Shown: positions 1 through 9,238, counted from the first letter of the stretch. The stretch is DNA of 41,958 nt from Vannielia sp. (GCF_029212645.1 NZ_JARGND010000021.1:1-41958), one strand, 5' to 3'. The notes: generated from the sequence alone by a model not told the origin. Numbers and translations are program-made.

Positions 1-24
1 AACTGCTCGAAAAACTCTGACAAA

Positions 25-42
25 AGGCGGGTTCCCCCGCCT
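25..42. terminator. Short GC hairpin at the window edge
   Basis: A perfect 7-bp stem (AGGCGGG / CCCGCCT) encloses a TTCC loop. No T-run follows. It probably belongs to the end of a gene lying before the window, but that gene is not visible, so the role is a guess. Confidence 0.35.
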
Positions 43-72
43 CACTTAAGGGGGGTTCCCCACCCCACAACA

Positions 73-103
73 AAAGGCCCGCCAGAAACGGCGGGCCTTT
101 TTT
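73..103 (+). terminator. Rho-independent terminator
   Basis: An 11-bp perfect stem (AAAGGCCCGCC / GGCGGGCCTTT) encloses an AGAAAC loop and runs straight into six T in total (98-103). This is a textbook intrinsic terminator for plus-strand transcription. The A-rich 5' side would also let it work on the minus strand. Confidence 0.8.
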
Positions 104-232
104 GCTAAACGGCATCGCATATCCGAGCAGGAGATCACCCTCAACATCAAGGCCCCGCCTGCCGATATCTCGATCCCGCTCTACATCATCGAGCAGGACC
201 ACGAGGCCGCTGCCACCGCGTGGAAAGCTTGA
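101..232 (+). pseudogene. Start-less C-terminal coding remnant
   Basis: From 101 to the TGA at 230-232 one frame reads as a protein-like tail. It includes EITLNIKAPPADISIPLYII and ends in AATAWKA. No ATG, GTG or TTG with a ribosome-binding site precedes it in frame, and the frame closes at a TAA at 47-49, inside the hairpin region. I do not recognise the family. The composition looks like real coding DNA, so this may be the decayed or displaced 3' end of a gene cut off by the terminator just before it. The following stretch, 233-382, shows nothing I can support. A chance open frame in GC-rich DNA is the main alternative. Confidence 0.3.
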
Positions 233-382
233 TATTTGCGCAGCGTGGTGGGCATTGCGCGCGCCGAGACGGCGAAGGGGGCGAGTCGCCTCGCCACCGG
301 ATCTAAGGCAATCGAAAACAACCTTTGAATGTCCAGGCAGCGCCCTCGATTGGCGCCTCAACGCGGCCATCCGGGCAAAGTA

Positions 383-413
383 AAAGCGCCCCACCGGGGG
401 TGCGGGGCGCTTT
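383..413 (-). terminator. Terminator of the cox operon
   Basis: A 10-bp perfect stem (AAAGCGCCCC / GGGGCGCTTT) lies 22 bases past the last stop codon of the minus-strand cox genes. On the minus strand the stem ends in TTTTA. The symmetric A and T tracts would allow two-way function. Confidence 0.75.
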
Positions 414-435
414 AAAAGTTTGGTCTGGCGGCGGG

Positions 436-1224
436 TCAGGAGGCCGCGGCAACAGCCCGTTTGGTCATCACGCCAATGAGGTGCGCGCGGTATTCGGCGG
501 TGCCGTGCAGATCAGAGATCATCTCATCGGCAGAGGCCGAAAGCCCGTCCAGCGCCTCGGGCGAGAAGGTGGCGTTCAGCGCCTCCTCGGCCTCGGTCCA
601 GCGGAACACGCCATCATTGCTCGCGCCCGTCACGGCAACCCGCACACCATTGGCGTGCTTGGCCAGAAAGACCCCCACCAGCGAGAAGCGTGAGGCAGGC
701 TGCTCAAACTTCTGGTAGCTGGCCTTTTCGGGGATCGGGAAGCTGACGCTGGTGATGATCTCACCCTCGTTCAGCGCCGTGGTGAACATCCCCTCAAAGA
801 AGTCGTCCGCCGCGATATCGCGCGTGTTGGTGGTGATCGTCGCGCCAGAGGCCAGCGCCGCTGCGGGGTAGCAGGCCGCCGGGTCATTGTTGGCAAGGCT
901 GCCGCCAATGGTGCCCCGGTTGCGCACCGCCGGATCGCCGATTTTGCCCGCCAGCGCCGCAAGGGCCGGATAGGCCGAAGCCGCCTCGGCGGCCACCGTG
1001 CCATGGGTGGTTGCGCCGCCCACGGTGAGGGTGCCGCCCGAAGCGTTGACGCCCTTCATCTCGGCGATGCCGGTGAGGCTCACCAGCGTTTCCGGGGCGT
1101 TCAGGCGTTGCTTCATGGTGGGGATCAGGGTTTGCCCGCCCCCCAGCGCCTGTGCGTCTTCATGGGCCAGGGCCTCTGCCGCCTCGGCCACGCTTCCGGG
1201 TTTTACGAACTCGAAGTTGTGCAT
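436..1224 (-). CDS. coxM: FAD-binding medium subunit, CO dehydrogenase / xanthine dehydrogenase family
   Basis: This 262-residue protein is the flavin subunit of a molybdenum hydroxylase. It carries electrons from the Fe-S subunit to FAD and then to the respiratory chain. Both FAD signatures of CoxM-type subunits are visible: GGGQTLIP near residue 28 and TIGGSLAN near residue 105. An N-terminal FAD-binding fold is followed by a smaller C-terminal domain (about residues 170-262). The ATG follows a strong GAGGAGG site that overlaps the stop codon of coxL, so the two genes are translationally close. It is the last gene of the minus-strand order coxG-coxS-coxL-coxM. The family is sure. CO as the actual substrate is not, because the partner is a form II large subunit. 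Confidence 0.9.
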   Translation of the reverse strand: MHNFEFVKPGSVAEAAEALAHEDAQALGGGQTLIPTMKQRLNAPETLVSLTGIAEMKGVNASGGTLTVGGATTHGTVAAEAASAYPALAALAGKIGDPAVRNRGTIGGSLANNDPAACYPAAALASGATITTNTRDIAADDFFEGMFTTALNEGEIITSVSFPIPEKASYQKFEQPASRFSLVGVFLAKHANGVRVAVTGASNDGVFRWTEAEEALNATFSPEALDGLSASADEMISDLHGTAEYRAHLIGVMTKRAVAAAS

Positions 1225-1236
1225 GGGTTTTCCTCC

Positions 1237-3603
1237 TCAGCCGTTGATCGCGGACCACACCCGGCTGGGTGTGAGCGGCATGTCGATATGGGTCACATCA
1301 TGATGGCCGGCGCGTTGCACCGCGTCCACCACAGCGTTGACAACTGCGGGCGGCGAGCCGATCGCACCAGCCTCACCGCAGCCCTTTACCCCAAGCGGGT
1401 TGTGGGTGCAGGGGGTCTGGCAAGAGTGATCCACCTTGAACATCGGCATATCAGCCGCACGCGGCATCGCGTAGTCCATGTAGGAGCCGCTCAAAAGCTG
1501 GCCATCGCTGTCATAGGCGCAGTTTTCCAGCATCGCCTGGCCAATGCCCTGCGCGATCCCGCCGTGCACCTGGCCTTCCACGATCATCGGGTTGATCACA
1601 TTGCCAAAGTCATCGGCGGCGGCGAAGGCCAACACCTCAACCTTGCCTGTCTCCGGGTCCACCTCAACCTCGCAGCAGTAGGCGCCCGAGGGGTAGGTAA
1701 AGTTGGACGGATCGTAAAAGGCCGTCTCTTCCAGCCCCGGCTCGATCTCTTCGAGCGGGTAGTTGTGCGGCACATAGGCGGCCAGCGTGACATCGCCCCA
1801 GGCCACCGATTTATCGGTGCCCGCCACGCTGAAGGCGCCGTCCTTCAACTCGATATCCCCTTCGGAGGCTTCAAGCAGGTGCGCGGCGATCTTCTTGGCC
1901 TTGTTGATGATCTTCTGGGTCGCCTTGACCATGGCCGAGCCGCCCACCGCAAGCGAGCGCGAGCCATAGGTGCCCATGCCCATCGGCGTGTTGGCGGTAT
2001 CGCCGTGAACAATCTCGATCTGGGTGGCATCAATGCCGATCATATCGGCCACCACCTGCGGGAAGGCGGTTTCATGGCCCTGCCCGTGAGAGTGCGATCC
2101 GGTCATCACCGTGATCGAGCCGGTGGCGTTCACCCGTACCGTGGCGCTTTCATAAAGGCCCGCCCGTGCGCCAAGCTGGCCCACAAGGTTAGAGGGCGCA
2201 ATGCCGCAAGCCTCGATGTAGCAGTTAAGGCCGAGGCCCCGCAGCTTGCCCCTGGCCTTGCTCTCCGCAACGCGGCTCTCAAAGCCCGAAACATCGGCGA
2301 TTTCCAGCAGCTTATCCATCGTCGCGTTATAATCGCCGGTGTCATATTCCACCGCCACCGGGGTGGCATAGGGGAACTCGGTGATAAAGTTCTGGCGGCG
2401 CAGCGCAACCGGATCAACCCCCAGCTCCCGCGCGGCTTTGTCCACAACCCGCTCCAGTTGGTAGCTCGCTTCCGGGCGACCGGCGCCGCGATAGGCGTCA
2501 ACCGGCACGGTGTTGGTGAACACGGCTTTGACGTTCACGTAAACCAGCGGCGTCTTGTAGTTGCCCGCCATCAGCGTGCCATGCAGCCAGGTTGGCACCG
2601 AGGGCGCGAAGGTGGAAAGATAGGCCCCCATGTTTGCGTAGGTGTCGGTGCGCAGCGCGACAAAGTTGTTGTCGCTGTCCAGCGCCAGCTCGATCTTGGA
2701 AACGTGATCGCGGCCATGCGCATCGCTTATGAAGGCTTCCGAGCGCGAGCTGGTCCACTTTACCGGGCGGTTCACCTGCTTTGAGGCAAAGGTGCAAAAG
2801 GCCTCTTCGGCGTAGTGGAAGATCTTGGTGCCAAAGCCGCCGCCCACATCAGGCGCAACAACCCGCAGCTTGTTTTCGGGGATGCCCAGCACGAACGCGC
2901 CCATCAGCAGGCGGATCATATGCGGGTTCTGGCTGGTGGTGTAGAGCGTGTAATCGCCGGTGCCCGCGTGATAATCGCCCACGGCAACGCGCGGCTCCAT
3001 CGGGTTGGCGACAAGGCGGTTGTTGCGCAGCTCAAGCGTGGTGACATGGGCGGCATTCTTGATCGCCTCATCCACCGCGTCACGGTTCTCCTCCACAAAA
3101 CCCCAGTCATAGCAAAGGTTGCTCGTGAGGTCGTCGTGGACCTTGGGCGCGCCGTCTTGCAGCGCTTCCTTCATGTCCACCACGGCGGGGAGTTCTTCGA
3201 TGTCGTATTCGATCGCCTCGGCGGCATCGCGTGCCTGCTCGGGGCTTTCGGCCACAACGGCGGCCATCGGATCGCCGACATGGCGCACCTTGCCCTGCGC
3301 CAGAACCGGGTGCGCCGGTTCCTGCATCACCTCGCCAAAGCGGTCTGTCACCTGCCAGCCGCAGGGGATGCCGCCAACGCCTTCAAAGTCCTTGCCGGTG
3401 AAAACCTTCACCACGCCGGGCATCGCCTCGGCATCGGCGGTGTCGATCTTGTTGATCCGGCCATGCGCTACGTCAGACCGCAGAAAATACACATAGGTCT
3501 GGCCATGAATGTTGATGTCGTCGGTGTACCGGCCCTTGCCGGTGAGGAACCGAACGTCCTCGCGCCGTTTTGTGCTGGCGCCAATGCCTCCGTCTTTCGG
3601 CAT
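1237..3603 (-). CDS. coxL: Molybdopterin-binding large subunit, form II CO dehydrogenase-like
   Basis: This 788-residue catalytic subunit of the xanthine oxidase family binds the molybdenum-cytosine dinucleotide cofactor. Visible motifs are GGGFGTK near 254, the active-site loop AYRGAGR at 370-376, and GCGEAG near 741, whose Glu744 matches the catalytic base of the family. The AYRGAGR loop defines form II (BMS-type) CoxL. True aerobic CO dehydrogenases (form I) carry AYRCSFR, with the cysteine that binds copper. Form II enzymes often act slowly on CO or on other, unknown substrates. I chose the ATG at 3603 because GGGAGGAC sits just upstream; an upstream extension to 3663 has no such site. 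The maturation genes coxD, coxE and coxF are not in the window. Confidence 0.9.
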   Translation of the reverse strand: MPKDGGIGASTKRREDVRFLTGKGRYTDDINIHGQTYVYFLRSDVAHGRINKIDTADAEAMPGVVKVFTGKDFEGVGGIPCGWQVTDRFGEVMQEPAHPVLAQGKVRHVGDPMAAVVAESPEQARDAAEAIEYDIEELPAVVDMKEALQDGAPKVHDDLTSNLCYDWGFVEENRDAVDEAIKNAAHVTTLELRNNRLVANPMEPRVAVGDYHAGTGDYTLYTTSQNPHMIRLLMGAFVLGIPENKLRVVAPDVGGGFGTKIFHYAEEAFCTFASKQVNRPVKWTSSRSEAFISDAHGRDHVSKIELALDSDNNFVALRTDTYANMGAYLSTFAPSVPTWLHGTLMAGNYKTPLVYVNVKAVFTNTVPVDAYRGAGRPEASYQLERVVDKAARELGVDPVALRRQNFITEFPYATPVAVEYDTGDYNATMDKLLEIADVSGFESRVAESKARGKLRGLGLNCYIEACGIAPSNLVGQLGARAGLYESATVRVNATGSITVMTGSHSHGQGHETAFPQVVADMIGIDATQIEIVHGDTANTPMGMGTYGSRSLAVGGSAMVKATQKIINKAKKIAAHLLEASEGDIELKDGAFSVAGTDKSVAWGDVTLAAYVPHNYPLEEIEPGLEETAFYDPSNFTYPSGAYCCEVEVDPETGKVEVLAFAAADDFGNVINPMIVEGQVHGGIAQGIGQAMLENCAYDSDGQLLSGSYMDYAMPRAADMPMFKVDHSCQTPCTHNPLGVKGCGEAGAIGSPPAVVNAVVDAVQRAGHHDVTHIDMPLTPSRVWSAING

Positions 3604-3696
3604 CTGAAGTCCTCCCTGGGGTGGTGAGTTGCCCCACCTTGATTGTTGTCCGCCCGCGCTCAATGGGTCTTGGCCATCGCTCGGGGGGCGGTGCTT

Positions 3697-4182
3697 TTAC
3701 TCGGCGGCGATGGCGCTCACGTCCTGCCCGGAGGCGGCCATGATCGCCTTGACGATGTTGTGGTAGCCCGTGCAGCGGCAGATATTGCCCTCAAGGTAAT
3801 CCCGGATCTCCGTTTCGCTCGGTTTGGGGTTTTCCTTGAGCAGCGCCGCAGCGCTCATCACCATACCGGGGGTGCAAAAGCCGCACTGAAGCCCGTGATG
3901 CTCCTGAAACGCCGCTTGAATGGTGTTCAGCGAGCCATCGGCATTGGCCTGGCCTTCGATGGTGCTCACGTCGGCGCCATTGGCCTCCTGGGCAAACATC
4001 GTGCAGCTTTTTACCGGTTCGCCGTTCACATGCACCACGCAGGCCCCGCACTGGCTGGTGTCACAGCCTACATGGGTGCCGGTGAGGCTGAGTTCCTCGC
4101 GTAGAAATGTCGAAAGGAGAGTTCGCCCCTCCGCCTCGCCGGTCATGGGCTTGCCATTGACCGTGATTGTTACAGAAGCCAT
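3697..4182 (-). CDS. coxS: [2Fe-2S] small subunit, CO dehydrogenase family
   Basis: This 161-residue iron-sulfur subunit relays electrons from the molybdenum site to the flavin. The plant-ferredoxin-type cluster ligands are C40, C45, C48 and C60. The second, helical-domain cluster uses C100, C103, C135 and C137 (GFCTPG and CRCTG). All eight cysteines are present and the length is normal. The ATG follows GGGAGGAAAG. It lies 93 bases before coxL and 99 bases after coxG on the minus strand. Confidence 0.93.
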   Translation of the reverse strand: MASVTITVNGKPMTGEAEGRTLLSTFLREELSLTGTHVGCDTSQCGACVVHVNGEPVKSCTMFAQEANGADVSTIEGQANADGSLNTIQAAFQEHHGLQCGFCTPGMVMSAAALLKENPKPSETEIRDYLEGNICRCTGYHNIVKAIMAASGQDVSAIAAE

Positions 4183-4248
4183 CGCTTTCCTCCCTATATT
4201 AGTCCTTGCTGGATGCGCCCGGTTTATCAGGCGCCTGTGCTGGGTGCC

Positions 4249-4267
4249 GGCCCCTCTTTCGGGGGCC
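4249..4267 (-). repeat. GC hairpin between coxG and coxS
   Basis: GGCCCC (4249-4254) pairs with GGGGCC (4262-4267) in the gap between coxG and coxS. There is no T-run. It may tune mRNA decay or the ratio of coxG to the enzyme subunits. Its function is inferred from position only. Confidence 0.35.
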
Positions 4268-4281
4268 GCGCAGGGCTGCGT

Positions 4282-4818
4282 TCAACCGCCGGTCATGCGC
4301 TTGATCCAACCCTTCTTTTCATCGCCACCGCCCTCGGCGGCTTCGGCCATGTCCTGCCCGCTTTCGTCCTCGTCCTGCGGGCCTTCGATGGTTTGCTGAA
4401 ACCGTTCAAAAAACTGGTCGGCCATGCGCTTGGCAAAGCCGTCGATGATGCGGCTGCCAAGCTGGGCCAGCTTGCCGCCCACCTTGGCTTCCACGTTGTA
4501 AGCCAGCTCGGTGCCCTCTGGCACAGGCGTCAGCGTTACATCGGCCCCGCCCTTGGCAAAGCCCGCAGCCCCGCCCTTGCCTTCACCGCTCATGGTGAGG
4601 CTGCTGGGCCTGTCCATATCCGAGAGCGTCACCGCGCCTTTGAAGGTGGCCTTCACCGGGCCAACCTTTTGCACGACCACGGCGTCAAAGCCGTCTTCCG
4701 GTGATCCATGCATTTCCCGGCAGCCGGGAACGCAGGCCTTGAGCACCTCCGGATCCAGCAGCCCGTTCCAAACGGTCTGTGGATCAGCCTTGATGATGCG
4801 GCTGCCCTTGAGTTCCAT
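4282..4818 (-). CDS. coxG: CoxG-like SRPBCC protein
   Basis: A 178-residue CoxG-family protein of the SRPBCC (START-like) fold. It opens with the typical pattern of a beta strand and then a Trp-x-x-Leu-x-Asp-Pro segment (VWNGLLDPEVLKACVPGC), and has a conserved KGGADVTLTP strand near 90. The last 35 residues are an acidic, Gly-rich tail ending in a basic stretch. CoxG proteins are linked to membrane attachment of CO dehydrogenase and, in recent work as I recall it, to carrying quinones to the enzyme. Here coxG is first in the operon with an AGGGAGG site. Its presence argues that the enzyme delivers electrons to the respiratory chain. Confidence 0.85.
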   Translation of the reverse strand: MELKGSRIIKADPQTVWNGLLDPEVLKACVPGCREMHGSPEDGFDAVVVQKVGPVKATFKGAVTLSDMDRPSSLTMSGEGKGGAAGFAKGGADVTLTPVPEGTELAYNVEAKVGGKLAQLGSRIIDGFAKRMADQFFERFQQTIEGPQDEDESGQDMAEAAEGGGDEKKGWIKRMTGG

Positions 4819-5054
4819 GAATCACCTCCCTGACGTTTCATTCAGCCTAGCAGTGCGCGGCTGAGAGCCAATGCGACCAAAGGCTATGTCAGGGTTTATC
4901 AGGCCAGCGCAGGCGGGGAAGCGCAAGCGTTCATTTGGGTTTCCGCATCGCGCTGGCCCCGGCACTACACTGGCCCAAGCCCCGGCGCGGAATTTCTTCT
5001 CCCCCCGACCTTTTGGCAAGTGACCGCTATTGCCTGCATGCGTAAGCTTGTCCC
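4819..5054. promoter_or_regulatory. Divergent intergenic region, cox genes versus response regulator
   Basis: These 236 bases separate the start of coxG (minus) from the start of the response regulator (plus), so both promoters should lie here. I see no -35/-10 pair or palindrome convincing enough to place. No open frame in it looks like a real gene. Confidence 0.5.
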
Positions 5055-5753
5055 ATGGCACATACCAATTCAGACCCTTCCACCAAAGCCGCCTTCACCG
5101 GATGGGCGCTCGTGGTTGATGATCATCCGCTGTTTTGCGACGCGCTTGAGCTTACCCTCACCACCGTTGCATCCTTTTCTGGCGTGCGCACCGCTGACCG
5201 GCTGGAAAAGGCGCTTGAAATGCTGGTGGATGACACGCCCTCGCTGGTGGTGCTTGATCTCAACCTGCCCGATGTGAGCGGCCTTGACGGGCTAATGCGC
5301 CTCAAGGCCACGGCGCGGGATGTGCCGGTGATCGTGGTCAGCTCCATGGCCGAGAATCAGGTGATCTCCGCCGCGCTTCAGGCCGGGGCGGCGGGCTTTG
5401 TGCCCAAGCACAGCCCCCGCAGCACCTTCCGCGAGGCGCTTGCAACCGTTGCGCGCGGCGAAAGCTATCGCCCCGAGGGCTACGTTGAAACCCCGCCCGA
5501 GGGCAAAGGCCCCGATGCCATGGCCCGCCTCTCAACCCTCACCGCACAGCAGGCGCGCATCCTGCAATTGATCTGCCTTGGCAAGCTGAACAAGCAAATC
5601 GCCTATGATCTGTCGATCGCCGAAACCACGGTGAAAGCCCATGTCACCGCGATCATGCGCAAGCTCGGCGTGCAAAGCCGCACCCAGGCGGTGCTGGTGG
5701 CAAATGAGGCGCGCTTCGCTGGCGGCTTGCCAAGCGCCTCGGTCGACACCTAA
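5055..5753 (+). CDS. LuxR/NarL-family response regulator
   Basis: A 232-residue two-component regulator. The receiver domain covers about residues 16-135: the acidic pair is in VVDDHPLF near 21-24, the phospho-acceptor is Asp68 in VVLDLNLPD, and the conserved lysine is Lys118. The LuxR-type helix-turn-helix covers about 163-216 (LTAQQARILQLICLG ... NKQIAYDLSIAETTVKAHV). No clear ribosome-binding site precedes the ATG at 5055. It is followed after 85 bases by the FIST gene and then by a hybrid kinase, so it is the likely phosphorylation target of that kinase. It resembles the AgmR/ErbR group, which controls alcohol-oxidation genes in pseudomonads. Being divergent from coxG, it could control the cox genes; that is inference. 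Confidence 0.88.
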   Translation: MAHTNSDPSTKAAFTGWALVVDDHPLFCDALELTLTTVASFSGVRTADRLEKALEMLVDDTPSLVVLDLNLPDVSGLDGLMRLKATARDVPVIVVSSMAENQVISAALQAGAAGFVPKHSPRSTFREALATVARGESYRPEGYVETPPEGKGPDAMARLSTLTAQQARILQLICLGKLNKQIAYDLSIAETTVKAHVTAIMRKLGVQSRTQAVLVANEARFAGGLPSASVDT

Positions 5754-5838
5754 GATCAAGCGTCGGACCGGGTTGCGCCGCGCGCGCGCCCCGCTCCCGG
5801 CCCATCTGTGGACACCAAGGCGAAGGGAGGAGCGCTGC

Positions 5839-7029
5839 GTGAGCCATGACACCCGCTTTGGCGGCGCGTCCAATCCCGTGCAGCCCGCGATGCCGCAGCC
5901 CCAGGGGCCGCGCACTGCCGAGGTGTTTGCCAATGACGCCGATCCGGTTTCTGCGCTGGTCGAGGGGCTGGGCGAGGGGCCTTTTGCGCTGATCTGCCTC
6001 TTTGTCAGCCCCGATGGCCCCTTTCGTGCGGTCACCGCTGAGGCAACCCGCCGCTTTGCGCCCGCGCCGGTGATGTCCTGCACCACGGCGGGCGAGATCG
6101 GGCGCACCGGCTATGTTGAAGGGCGGATCATCGCCGTTGGCTTTCCGGCGGCTGATTTTGCGGCCTCGGCGGTGATGTTTCGCTCGCTCAGTGCCTCCGA
6201 TCCCCTCAGCTTTGCCGATGAATTGGTGCGCTCGCGCCTCACCCTGTCTGCATCGGTGCCGCATATGGAAAGCAGCTTTGCCTTCCTCATGGTCGATGGG
6301 CTGTCGCTCAAGGAAGATATCCTCGCCGCCTCGCTCTCTCCCGCGCTGGGCGGAATGCCGTTCTTTGGCGGCTCTGCAGGCGATGGCGTGGATTTTGAGC
6401 GCACCCGCGTGGCCCTCGGGGCCGAAACCGCACAGGATGCCGCCGTTCTGGCGGTCATCCGCACCGATCTGCCGATCCGGGTGTTCACCCTTGATCACCT
6501 GCGCCCCACCGAGGAGCGCATGGTGGTGACCGAGGCCGAACCCGGCGCCCGCATCGTCAAAACCATCAACGCCGAGCCTGCGGCGCGTGAATATGCCCGC
6601 ATCGTTGGCAAAGACCCCGACGGGCTTGATACCTTCACCTTCGCGGCGCACCCGGTGGCGGTGCGCATCGGGAACCGCCACCACGTTCGCGCCATTCAGC
6701 GCGTCACCCCGTCTGGCGAGTTGCAGTTCTTTTCGGCGATTGATGAGGGCATGGTGCTCACCGTGGCCGAAAGCGCCGATATTTCGCAGCACCTTGAGGC
6801 CGAGCTTTCGGCGCTGGCCAATCCGCAGCCGCCGCTCTCGGTGCTGTCCTGCGATTGCCTGCTGCGCCGGATCGAGGCCGAACAAGGCCAAACGATCCGC
6901 GCCCTCTCCGATACGCTGGCACGCCACCGCGTTGTCGGGTTTTCAACCTATGGTGAGCAATTCGGGCCGCTGCATGTCAACCACACGATGACCGGCGTTG
7001 CCTTCTACCCACGGCCCGCGTCAGACTAG
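5839..7029 (+). CDS. FIST-domain sensor protein (NosP-like)
   Basis: A 396-residue protein with an N-terminal FIST domain (MSCTTAGEIGRTGY near 79) and a C-terminal FIST_C domain ending in GFSTYGEQFGPLHVNHTMTG near 367. Known members include NosP of Pseudomonas, a haem-binding NO sensor that controls the kinase NahK; other FIST proteins bind small ligands. The start is GTG at 5839, with GGGAGG eight bases upstream; the frame stays open back into the response regulator gene, but that part has no start signal. The kinase gene begins four bases after the stop. No transmembrane segment or signal peptide is seen, so it is likely cytoplasmic. I cannot say from sequence alone whether it binds haem. 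Confidence 0.85.
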   Translation: MSHDTRFGGASNPVQPAMPQPQGPRTAEVFANDADPVSALVEGLGEGPFALICLFVSPDGPFRAVTAEATRRFAPAPVMSCTTAGEIGRTGYVEGRIIAVGFPAADFAASAVMFRSLSASDPLSFADELVRSRLTLSASVPHMESSFAFLMVDGLSLKEDILAASLSPALGGMPFFGGSAGDGVDFERTRVALGAETAQDAAVLAVIRTDLPIRVFTLDHLRPTEERMVVTEAEPGARIVKTINAEPAAREYARIVGKDPDGLDTFTFAAHPVAVRIGNRHHVRAIQRVTPSGELQFFSAIDEGMVLTVAESADISQHLEAELSALANPQPPLSVLSCDCLLRRIEAEQGQTIRALSDTLARHRVVGFSTYGEQFGPLHVNHTMTGVAFYPRPASD

Positions 7030-7033
7030 CCCC

Positions 7034-9226
7034 ATGCTGGTAAACCCGAACGACAGCCTTGAGCGCCAGAACGAAAAGCTCCTCAGGATCACCGAGGCGC
7101 TGATGCGCCGGGTTGAGCAAAAGAGCGAGGAAAGCGGCCTCGCCTATGCCCAGTTTGAGCGCGCTTCGCTGCTGGAAGGGCGGGTCAGCGAGCGCACCGC
7201 GCAGCTTGAGCGCGCGCTTGATCTTTTGCAGGAAAGCAACGCGCGCCTCGGGCAGGCCAACCGCGAGGCCGAATCCGCGCAGAAAAACCTCGCCGATGCC
7301 ATCGAAACCGTGGCCGAGGGCTTTGCCCTGTTTGACAGCAACGAGCGGCTGGTGCTGGCCAACAGCCGCTTTTGCCGGGACCTTTATGATATCAAGCCGC
7401 GGCTGTCTCAGGGGCTGCCGTTTGCCGCCTACGTGCAGGCAGTGTCCGAAAGCCGCGAGCTTTCGCTGCCCTCCGCCGTTACGCCCGGCGATTGGGCCGC
7501 CCGCCGGATGAGCCGCCACGGCGATGCCCACAGCTCCTTCAATGTGGAGCTGAAGGGAGATCGCTGGTTGCAGGTGTCCGAGCATCGCACCGCCTCTGGC
7601 GGCACGGTGATCCTGCAAACCGATGTGACCAAAATCCTGCGGGCCGAGCGGCGCGAGCGCGAGAAGTTGCAGCACGGGCACGCCCAGATGCTGCGCGCCA
7701 CGATTGACCACCTCACCCAAGGGGTGGCGATCTTTGATGCCCAGGCCCGGCTGGCGGGCTGGAATGACCGGCTTGTCGAACTGTTCGGCATCGCGCTGGC
7801 CCCCTCTGCGGTGGGGGCCGGGTTCAGGGCCGTCTGCGAGCGGATCAGCGCATCGTGCCGATTTGTTGATCGGCTCACCCCCGAGGCGCTGGTTGAATGG
7901 GCGGGCAGCCGCGCCGGGCGTAGCTCTCTCACCTTTGAGCTGGCCACCGAGGCGGGCCGCATCCTTGAGGCTTTTGCCCAGGAGTTGCCCGACCGGGGCT
8001 TCATGATCTCGGTGAGCGATGTCACCGCCGAGCGCCAGGCCGCCCGCTCCCTGCAACAGATCAACGAGTTGCTGGAAAAGCGGGTTGAGGCCCGCACCCT
8101 AGAGCTTGAGGATGCTCTCGCCGCGGCCGAGCGCGCCAATGCTTCCAAATCCCGCTTTGTCGCGGCGGCGAGCCACGATCTGATGCAGCCGCTTTCTGCC
8201 GCCAAGCTCTTTGTGTCCTCGCTGCGGGACCGGGTTGAGAGCCCGCCCGCGCTGGAACTTGCCGCCAAGGCCGGGCAGGCGCTGGGCAATGTCGAAGAGA
8301 TCATCACCGCGCTGCTCGATATCTCAAGGCTCGATGCAAGCAAGGATGTGTTCGACGTGCAGTCGGTGCCGTTGCGGGCGGTGTTTGAGCCGCTGCGCCA
8401 CCAGCTAGAGCCGCTGGCCCGCCAAAAGGGGCTTGGCCTGCATATCGTGGCCAGCGATCTGGTGGTGCGCAGCGATCCGGGGTTCCTGCGTCGCATCGTG
8501 CAAAACCTGCTGTCCAACGCGCTGCGCTACACCTCCACGGGCAAGGTGCTGGTCGGGGTGCGCCGCAATGGCGGCTCGGCGCGGATCGAGGTGTGGGATA
8601 CCGGGCCGGGCATTGCGCCTGAGGATCAACGCCTGATCTTTCAGGAGTTCCAGCGCCTTGGCGCGGCCTCCACCCATGCCGCCTCTGATGGGCTGGGGCT
8701 GGGGCTGGCCATTGTGGAACGTGCCTGCCATGGGCTGGGCCACCCGCTTTCGCTCTGGTCCGAGCCGGGGCGGGGGAGCTGCTTTTCGCTCAACGTGCCG
8801 CTCTGCCGTGGCCCGCACCACCTGCCCGAGGCCCGCACCGTTTGCGCCGAACCTGATCTTACAGACCGCGCCCCGCTGGTGCTGCTGGTCGAGAATGATC
8901 CCTCGCTGGCCCGCGCCATCACCATCATGGTCGAGGGGTGGGGCGCGCATGTGCTCCATGCACCCTCCGGCGAGGAGGCGCTTGATCTGCTGGCCGAGGT
9001 GCAACTGCGACCCGATGCCCTGCTGCTCGATCAGCAATTGGGGCCGGGGATGACAGGCACCGACCTGTTTCAACTGATGCAACGCCGCTTCGGTGCCATC
9101 CCCACCCGCCTGCTCTCGGCTGATCGTTCGCGGGAATTGCGCGAGGCCTGCGCCGCAATGGGCCTTGAATTCATGGGCAAACCGATTGACCGTGAGCGCC
9201 TTGGCCGGTTCCTCGCCGCGCTCTGA
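7034..9226 (+). CDS. Hybrid histidine kinase, NahK/ErcS-like
   Basis: A 730-residue soluble hybrid sensor kinase. In order it has an N-terminal coiled coil (about 10-90), a PAS region (about 85-200), a second PAS region (about 215-335), a second coiled coil (335-370), a HisKA domain with SHDLMQPL and phospho-acceptor His381, a HATPase domain with NLLSNALRYT, DTGPGI and GLGLGLAIV, and a C-terminal receiver domain with Asp666 in LLLDQQLG and Lys716. No membrane segments are seen, so input probably comes from the FIST protein encoded just before it. The ATG lies four bases after the FIST stop and lacks a good ribosome-binding site, which suggests translational coupling. An overlapping start at 6998 is possible but less likely. 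Confidence 0.9.
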   Translation: MLVNPNDSLERQNEKLLRITEALMRRVEQKSEESGLAYAQFERASLLEGRVSERTAQLERALDLLQESNARLGQANREAESAQKNLADAIETVAEGFALFDSNERLVLANSRFCRDLYDIKPRLSQGLPFAAYVQAVSESRELSLPSAVTPGDWAARRMSRHGDAHSSFNVELKGDRWLQVSEHRTASGGTVILQTDVTKILRAERREREKLQHGHAQMLRATIDHLTQGVAIFDAQARLAGWNDRLVELFGIALAPSAVGAGFRAVCERISASCRFVDRLTPEALVEWAGSRAGRSSLTFELATEAGRILEAFAQELPDRGFMISVSDVTAERQAARSLQQINELLEKRVEARTLELEDALAAAERANASKSRFVAAASHDLMQPLSAAKLFVSSLRDRVESPPALELAAKAGQALGNVEEIITALLDISRLDASKDVFDVQSVPLRAVFEPLRHQLEPLARQKGLGLHIVASDLVVRSDPGFLRRIVQNLLSNALRYTSTGKVLVGVRRNGGSARIEVWDTGPGIAPEDQRLIFQEFQRLGAASTHAASDGLGLGLAIVERACHGLGHPLSLWSEPGRGSCFSLNVPLCRGPHHLPEARTVCAEPDLTDRAPLVLLVENDPSLARAITIMVEGWGAHVLHAPSGEEALDLLAEVQLRPDALLLDQQLGPGMTGTDLFQLMQRRFGAIPTRLLSADRSRELREACAAMGLEFMGKPIDRERLGRFLAAL

Positions 9227-9238
9227 CCACGCGGCCCC

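Noticed and set aside
1003-2784. 593-residue open frame on the plus strand across coxL
   Set aside because: It is the antisense of a fully convincing coxL with all catalytic motifs. The His/Arg/Gly-rich text is typical of a GC-rich shadow frame. Similar long antisense frames at 5653-6927, 6977-8056, 11925-12950, 13653-14693 and 24705-26429 were rejected for the same reason.
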